Positions 60,694 to 64,000 of a stretch of 64,000 nt of DNA are shown here, piece by piece. Each line of letters opens with the position of its first letter. The stretch's first letter is position 1. The DNA is from Glaciecola siphonariae (lineage in GTDB: Bacteria > Pseudomonadota > Gammaproteobacteria > Enterobacterales > Alteromonadaceae), in assembly GCF_042652645.1 (NCBI RefSeq), contig NZ_JBHSGU010000005.1, positions 605,470-669,469 of the forward strand. The letters run 5' to 3'. The position numbers were made by a program, and so were the translations under genes. The notes under the pieces were generated by a model that was not told where the DNA came from, searched no databases, and worked only from the letters and a program-made list of their open reading frames with translations.

Positions 60694-60889
60694 CTGTTTA
60701 TTTTGAATCCAAAACCTTGCACTCGCGGGGCTTTGTTTTAATGCCAGAGTCTTATAGTTTCTCAGAGAGGCTAAGGCCAATATTAGTTTCTATGAACTCA
60801 CGCATCTTAGTGACTAATTCGACAAGTATTGCCTGTGCAGGTATCATGCAACAAATTTTTAACTCTTGAATGACTAATCAATTAATCAA

Positions 60890-61633
60890 TTGCTCAAGGA
60901 TATTTATAGATTGGACGCTAATAGCCCTTGTTCTATCTCAGGCTTTACCATACACAATGTTGATGCTGTAGATTGGCTTAAAACACTGCCCAAAGAAAGC
61001 ATTGATCTATTCATTACTGATCCTCCTTATGAGTCACTAGAAAAGCATAGAGCTGTTGGGACAACTACTCGGCTTAAAAACAGTAAGTCGTCCAGCAATA
61101 AATGGTTTGAAATTTTTCCTAATAGCCGATTTGAAGAGCTATTAAAAGAAGTCCATCGAGTTCTCAGAAAAAATAGCCATTTTTATCTTTTTTGTGACCA
61201 AGAAACCGCTTTCGTTATCAAGCCTATTGCCGAAAAAATAGGCTTTAAGTTCTGGAAACCCTTAATTTGGGACAAGAGAAAAATTGGAATGGGCTATCAT
61301 TATCGAGCGAGATACGAGTTCATTCTTTTTTTTGAGAAAGGTAAAAGGAAACTAAACGATCTATCCACACCCGATATTCTTGAGGTTGACCGTATCCATA
61401 GAGGATACCCGACTGAAAAACCAGTACAACTATCAGAGATATTAATAAATCAAAGCAGTAAAGTTGGTGAAGTGGTTTGTGACCCATTTATGGGTTCGGG
61501 ATCTACTGGTTGCGCTGCCGTGAAGCTTGGACGTAACTTTATTGGAAACGATCTATCTGATGAAGCTTTCTCTATAGCCGCTAAAAGATTAAAAGACCAA
61601 GTTGCCAGTAATTTAGAAAAGGAGATTCAATGA
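60890..61633 (+). CDS. DNA N6-adenine/N4-cytosine methyltransferase, beta class
   Basis: A 247-residue methyltransferase. Motif IV DPPY is at residues 44-47 and the AdoMet-binding motif DPFMGSGSTG is near 198, so the order is class beta. GYHYRARYEFILFF and YPTEKPVQLSEILI are typical. The sequence specificity is unknown. The start is uncertain: a TTG at 60890 fits the frame, while TTG at 60911 has AAGGA about 10 nt upstream. It overlaps the next gene by 4 bp (ATGA), so all three genes to 63359 form one operon. It could be part of a restriction-modification or related defence system. Confidence 0.88.
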   Translation: MLKDIYRLDANSPCSISGFTIHNVDAVDWLKTLPKESIDLFITDPPYESLEKHRAVGTTTRLKNSKSSSNKWFEIFPNSRFEELLKEVHRVLRKNSHFYLFCDQETAFVIKPIAEKIGFKFWKPLIWDKRKIGMGYHYRARYEFILFFEKGKRKLNDLSTPDILEVDRIHRGYPTEKPVQLSEILINQSSKVGEVVCDPFMGSGSTGCAAVKLGRNFIGNDLSDEAFSIAAKRLKDQVASNLEKEIQ

Positions 61634-62031
61634 CTGTAGCTATTGACTATAATTGGCCGCAAGACTTTATCGAAGGTGTGCCACCTCAAGAGGCAACACC
61701 TGCAAATGGTAAAGTGTACAGACTTGTAAAATCAATTCCTCCACAAGAAGATGACTTTCTGCAACACAATGTTGAAAAGCCTAACTATCCCTATAGAGAC
61801 GAACTGGCTAGAAAGAAAGGCTTTGGCGTATCGTTGTGGAGCACATTACACAAAGTCAAAAGAGCTGGGAAAAATTATCCTGCCCCCAACCAACTGGGCG
61901 AGTGGCTTATTGCCAGTGGTGAGCTAGTAGTTGAGTTAGGTGTAATTTATAAAAGCAAAAATGGCCACGTCTCCCTCTGGAAGCAATGTGGTGCAAAGCC
62001 CCATTTGCACATGAAGAATCAAGAGCGTTAA
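61630..62031 (+). CDS. Hypothetical protein in methyltransferase operon
   Basis: A 133-residue soluble protein starting MTVAIDYNWPQDFI. It has no signal, membrane segment or recognised domain, and one Cys near the end (KQCGAKPHLH). The tail (YKSKNGHVSLWKQCG) is basic. It overlaps the methyltransferase stop by 4 bp and ends 2 bp before the next start. Its role may be as a specificity, inhibitor or nuclease subunit; this is not decidable. Confidence 0.6.
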   Translation: MTVAIDYNWPQDFIEGVPPQEATPANGKVYRLVKSIPPQEDDFLQHNVEKPNYPYRDELARKKGFGVSLWSTLHKVKRAGKNYPAPNQLGEWLIASGELVVELGVIYKSKNGHVSLWKQCGAKPHLHMKNQER

Positions 62032-62033
62032 CT

Positions 62034-63359
62034 ATGATCGCGCAAAATACTTATCTAGGTGATCTCAAATACTACGAAATTTATGATGATTTTGATGGCC
62101 CAAAATGCTTTTCTGTTATCAATAATTTAAAGCAGCTCTATCTTGTTTACTGGGCTGGAGTCGGCGAGTCTGCATCCACTGATACATGGCTTTATTCAAG
62201 TATTACTGAGAAAAGGTTAGATAGGGTAAGAAGACAAGAGGAGTCAATTCGAAATGTTTTTTTACAGCCTGAATTGAATGTGTATTTTGTCGAAACCAAT
62301 TACGAATCTGGTGAGTCACAAGCTGACTTTATTCCAAGAGATAAAATAAGCCAATTCAATATACCACCGGAAGATTTCGAGTTTGATCTGGCAGAAATAG
62401 AAATCATCAGTGAGGAAAACGATTGGCACTTTGAGCTAAATATTCAGCGTCGTTCAGACAAGCATGCTTTTCCTGATAGGAAAATGGTCACTAGAGTTCT
62501 AGATGCCTTTAGTGAAATCATTGAGTTGTTGATGCTAGATGATACGAGAAAAATCCCCAAAGTTTATCCCAAAAGTGCAGTACCCGGCTCCTTTGAAGTC
62601 AAACTGGCGGCAAGTGATGATGCCAATGCGTCAAAAGCCATACAAGCCTTCAATTTGCTACTTCAAGATATAAATAAGCTTGACGAAAACCTGAAAGCTT
62701 CTGCGCTAGACCCATACAGAGTGAAAGAATTACTTGAGATCATCGAACTACATAAGCTAACTGTTACTATCACGCCTAGGACTTATCAGTTTTTATCAAG
62801 CGCGATCAGGCTGGATACAGTAAAATTTGATGCACTGATAGACAAGCTAAATGATTCTGCAACGGTGCTTGTAGACTCTATTAATGTCCCACAAGCAAAT
62901 AATATTGACCGAGTTATAGAAGTTGTTAAGAAAAGAGATCGCGGTGAGCAGTTGAACCACGAGAACATCGACGGCATTAACTCTGCTCGTCAAGTAAAGT
63001 ATCACACTGATGCTGCTTGTTGCTTAGGTCTTTTGAAAAAGAATTTGTCTGTTACATCTGCTGGGCGTTTTCTTGCAAGTAAATCTGACAAAGCTTCCCA
63101 GTATGAGTTTTTAGCAGATAGGTTTGAATCCAGCGATTTCGGTTGGAGCTGGATTAAGTGGTCTGGCGTTAACACGATGTTGGATTTGGACCCTTTAACA
63201 GCTTCTAAATTTATAAATGAATGCGTTGCAGGGTTAAATGAAAGGACGGCTAGTCGTCGGGCCACAACACTCGCCAAGTGGCTTCAGGTTTTGAAACCAT
63301 ATCGTAGACTTTATTCAAATCAGAGTGCTGACGATATTCCAAGCGAGCAAGATAATTAA
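62034..63359 (+). CDS. Large hypothetical protein of the methyltransferase operon, possible restriction component
   Basis: A 441-residue protein starting MIAQNTYLGDLKYYEIYDDF just after the previous stop. Residues 1-110 (YDDFDGPKCFSVIN, LYLVYWAGVGE, TWLYSSITEKRLDR) resemble the DUF6575 type; that label is from memory and uncertain. Residues 325-440 (SARQVKYHTDAACCLGLLKK, FLASKSDKASQYEFLADRF) look like a winged-helix/AAA-associated region found in some type II restriction proteins. No nuclease motif (PD-ExK, HNH, GIY-YIG) was seen by eye. It may recognise DNA or act as effector for the upstream methyltransferase. Confidence 0.6.
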   Translation: MIAQNTYLGDLKYYEIYDDFDGPKCFSVINNLKQLYLVYWAGVGESASTDTWLYSSITEKRLDRVRRQEESIRNVFLQPELNVYFVETNYESGESQADFIPRDKISQFNIPPEDFEFDLAEIEIISEENDWHFELNIQRRSDKHAFPDRKMVTRVLDAFSEIIELLMLDDTRKIPKVYPKSAVPGSFEVKLAASDDANASKAIQAFNLLLQDINKLDENLKASALDPYRVKELLEIIELHKLTVTITPRTYQFLSSAIRLDTVKFDALIDKLNDSATVLVDSINVPQANNIDRVIEVVKKRDRGEQLNHENIDGINSARQVKYHTDAACCLGLLKKNLSVTSAGRFLASKSDKASQYEFLADRFESSDFGWSWIKWSGVNTMLDLDPLTASKFINECVAGLNERTASRRATTLAKWLQVLKPYRRLYSNQSADDIPSEQDN

Positions 63360-63516
63360 GGCGCTGGCAATACATGAGGCTCATCCCCTGACAAAGTACT
63401 CAGACAAGTTAAAAAGCCGTTTAAATCTTTTGGAATTGGCTCTAACATAAGTGAGTCAGTGATAGTGTTTCTGCACAACAAATTGGTGGATGAACCTAAT
63501 CAACTCACCACCCAAT

Positions 63517-63539
63517 GCGCTGTCCTTTAAGGACAGCGC
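63517..63539. repeat. Perfect hairpin after the methyltransferase operon
   Basis: GCGCTGTCCTT pairs with AAGGACAGCGC around a single base (63517-63527 with 63529-63539). It lies about 160 bp after the operon stop. The following T run is lacking, so it is only a weak candidate terminator. Confidence 0.7.
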
Positions 63540-63659
63540 AAATCTTAAAGCTTAAATAACAAAATCTGTAACCTTTGCCCAGCAAACTTCGATTCTTAAA
63601 AATATTGAATTAATCCACCCACAAAATAGCTAATAAAATAGCAGAACATTTTGATAATG

Positions 63660-63913
63660 TAAGTGGCGGTCCAGACCTTTGTCACAGTGTGGTCCAAACG
63701 TTTGTTCTTTGATGGTTCAGTTTAGTTACTCTAGTGGTCCCGCAAGGCGGGATTTTACACTTGTAAAATCCTATCATTCAGGACCGCTACAGATTTATGT
63801 TTGAACCAGCAAGTACTATCTGCCTGGACCACAATAGACCAATAAACTGGACGATGCCTAGTTAGTACTAGTCTATTCATTTATTTTGCTGAGGTTAAGT
63901 GTAAGCGTCCAGT
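63660..63913. other. Nested inverted-repeat region, structured RNA or transposon end
   Basis: Several inverted pairs nest here. GTGGCGGTCC near 63663 matches GGACCGCTAC at 63781 with one change. TGTGGTCCA (63688-63696) pairs with TGGACCACA (63825-63833). TCCCGC/GCGGGA (63738-63743 with 63747-63752) and GGATTTTAC/GTAAAATCC (63750-63758 with 63763-63771) form local hairpins. ACTGGACG (63846-63853) pairs with CGTCCAGT (63906-63913). No frame is supported inside it. It could be a structured RNA, a cassette end or a transposon terminal region. Confidence 0.5.
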
Positions 63914-63980
63914 AAACCACATATTTCCAAGTTAAGTCCAACCCTGCACCATGAGGCCTCAACTATCAAGTAGAGGTCTT

Positions 63981-64000
63981 TATGCAAAACAAACGACGAA
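63981..64000 (+). CDS. Possible start of a further gene (cut by window edge)
   Basis: AGAGG lies 5 nt before an ATG, and the six complete codons before the window edge read MQNKRR. This is too short to identify; a transposase-like basic N-terminus is possible. The call is weak. Confidence 0.3.

Larger units (their letters stand above)
63360..64000. other. Terminal intergenic stretch with inverted repeats
   Basis: This stretch holds a perfect hairpin at 63517, a set of nested inverted repeats between 63660 and 63913 and, at its end, a possible start of another gene at 63981. No complete gene was seen. Confidence 0.6.

Noticed and set aside
60752..60847. Minus-strand 31-residue frame (MIPAQAILVELVTKMREF...) upstream of the methyltransferase operon
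   Set aside because: No ribosome-binding site and too short to judge; it may be a chance frame or the end of a lost gene.

Overview
The window reads as chromosome of a marine Gammaproteobacterium, most likely an Alteromonadales relative of Alteromonas, Glaciecola or Paraglaciecola. The evidence is the periplasmic chitin/GlcNAc operon of the NagK / NagB-II / NagA / NagP type under a palindromic LacI-type operator, an MSHA-like pilin, cold-shock and cis/trans fatty acid isomerase genes, many secreted peptidases and glycosidases, and moderate GC. This is inference from gene content; no rRNA or tRNA gene was seen.

From 1 to about 43 kb the gene order looks chromosomal. It starts with a partial moeA, then a cold-shock gene, cti, an iron-containing alcohol dehydrogenase, a thioesterase, a META-domain lipoprotein, htpX, an AraC regulator, a YHS-domain protein and a double-DUF305/LVIVD secreted protein. 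A Gfo/Idh/MocA oxidoreductase, creA, small proteins, a Tat-exported TIM-barrel lipoprotein and an M1 aminopeptidase follow. Next come an eight-haem cytochrome with TPRs and the GlcNAc operon (GH20, GlcNAc kinase, NagB-II, NagA, NagP; 19144-26277), whose products would cleave chitooligosaccharides outside the cytoplasm, import GlcNAc, phosphorylate, deacetylate and deaminate it. After that lie roxA (ribosomal oxygenase), a ThuA-like protein, two S9 peptidases flanking an unannotated 42-residue peptide, a GMC oxidoreductase with its Tat-exported small subunit, mgsA, a serine hydrolase with a late in-frame stop, a GST, a GH5 glucanase with a ricin-like domain and a pilin.

From about 43.7 to 64 kb the DNA is more AT-rich and mosaic. 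It is an accessory island built around RHS polymorphic-toxin material. The main operon (56692 down to 49547, minus strand) makes a secreted FG-GAP/VCBS protein and a 1553-residue secreted RHS protein. Downstream lies a field of displaced RHS tips. Three 271-281 bp repeat elements with about 20-bp inverted ends separate modules that each contain a 5'-truncated toxin tip, an immunity-like gene and a paralogous 43-47-residue single-TM protein. A piece of RHS core, another element end, a 19-bp tandem repeat and an assembly gap lie between these modules and the main operon.

On the other side of the RHS operon are a broken sensor-propeller fragment, a primase-core-like gene overlapping a tyrosine recombinase, and a HEPN/Abi-like gene. 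Then comes an inverted orphan RHS tip with a candidate L,D-transpeptidase-like toxin and a membrane immunity candidate, followed by a three-gene DNA-methyltransferase operon that looks like an undescribed restriction or defence module. The last 640 bp hold nested inverted repeats and perhaps the start of a further gene.

The most interesting candidates are the toxin-tip / immunity / small-TM modules punctuated by the repeat element, the inverted orphan tip, the methyltransferase operon and the leader-like peptide at 32.3 kb.
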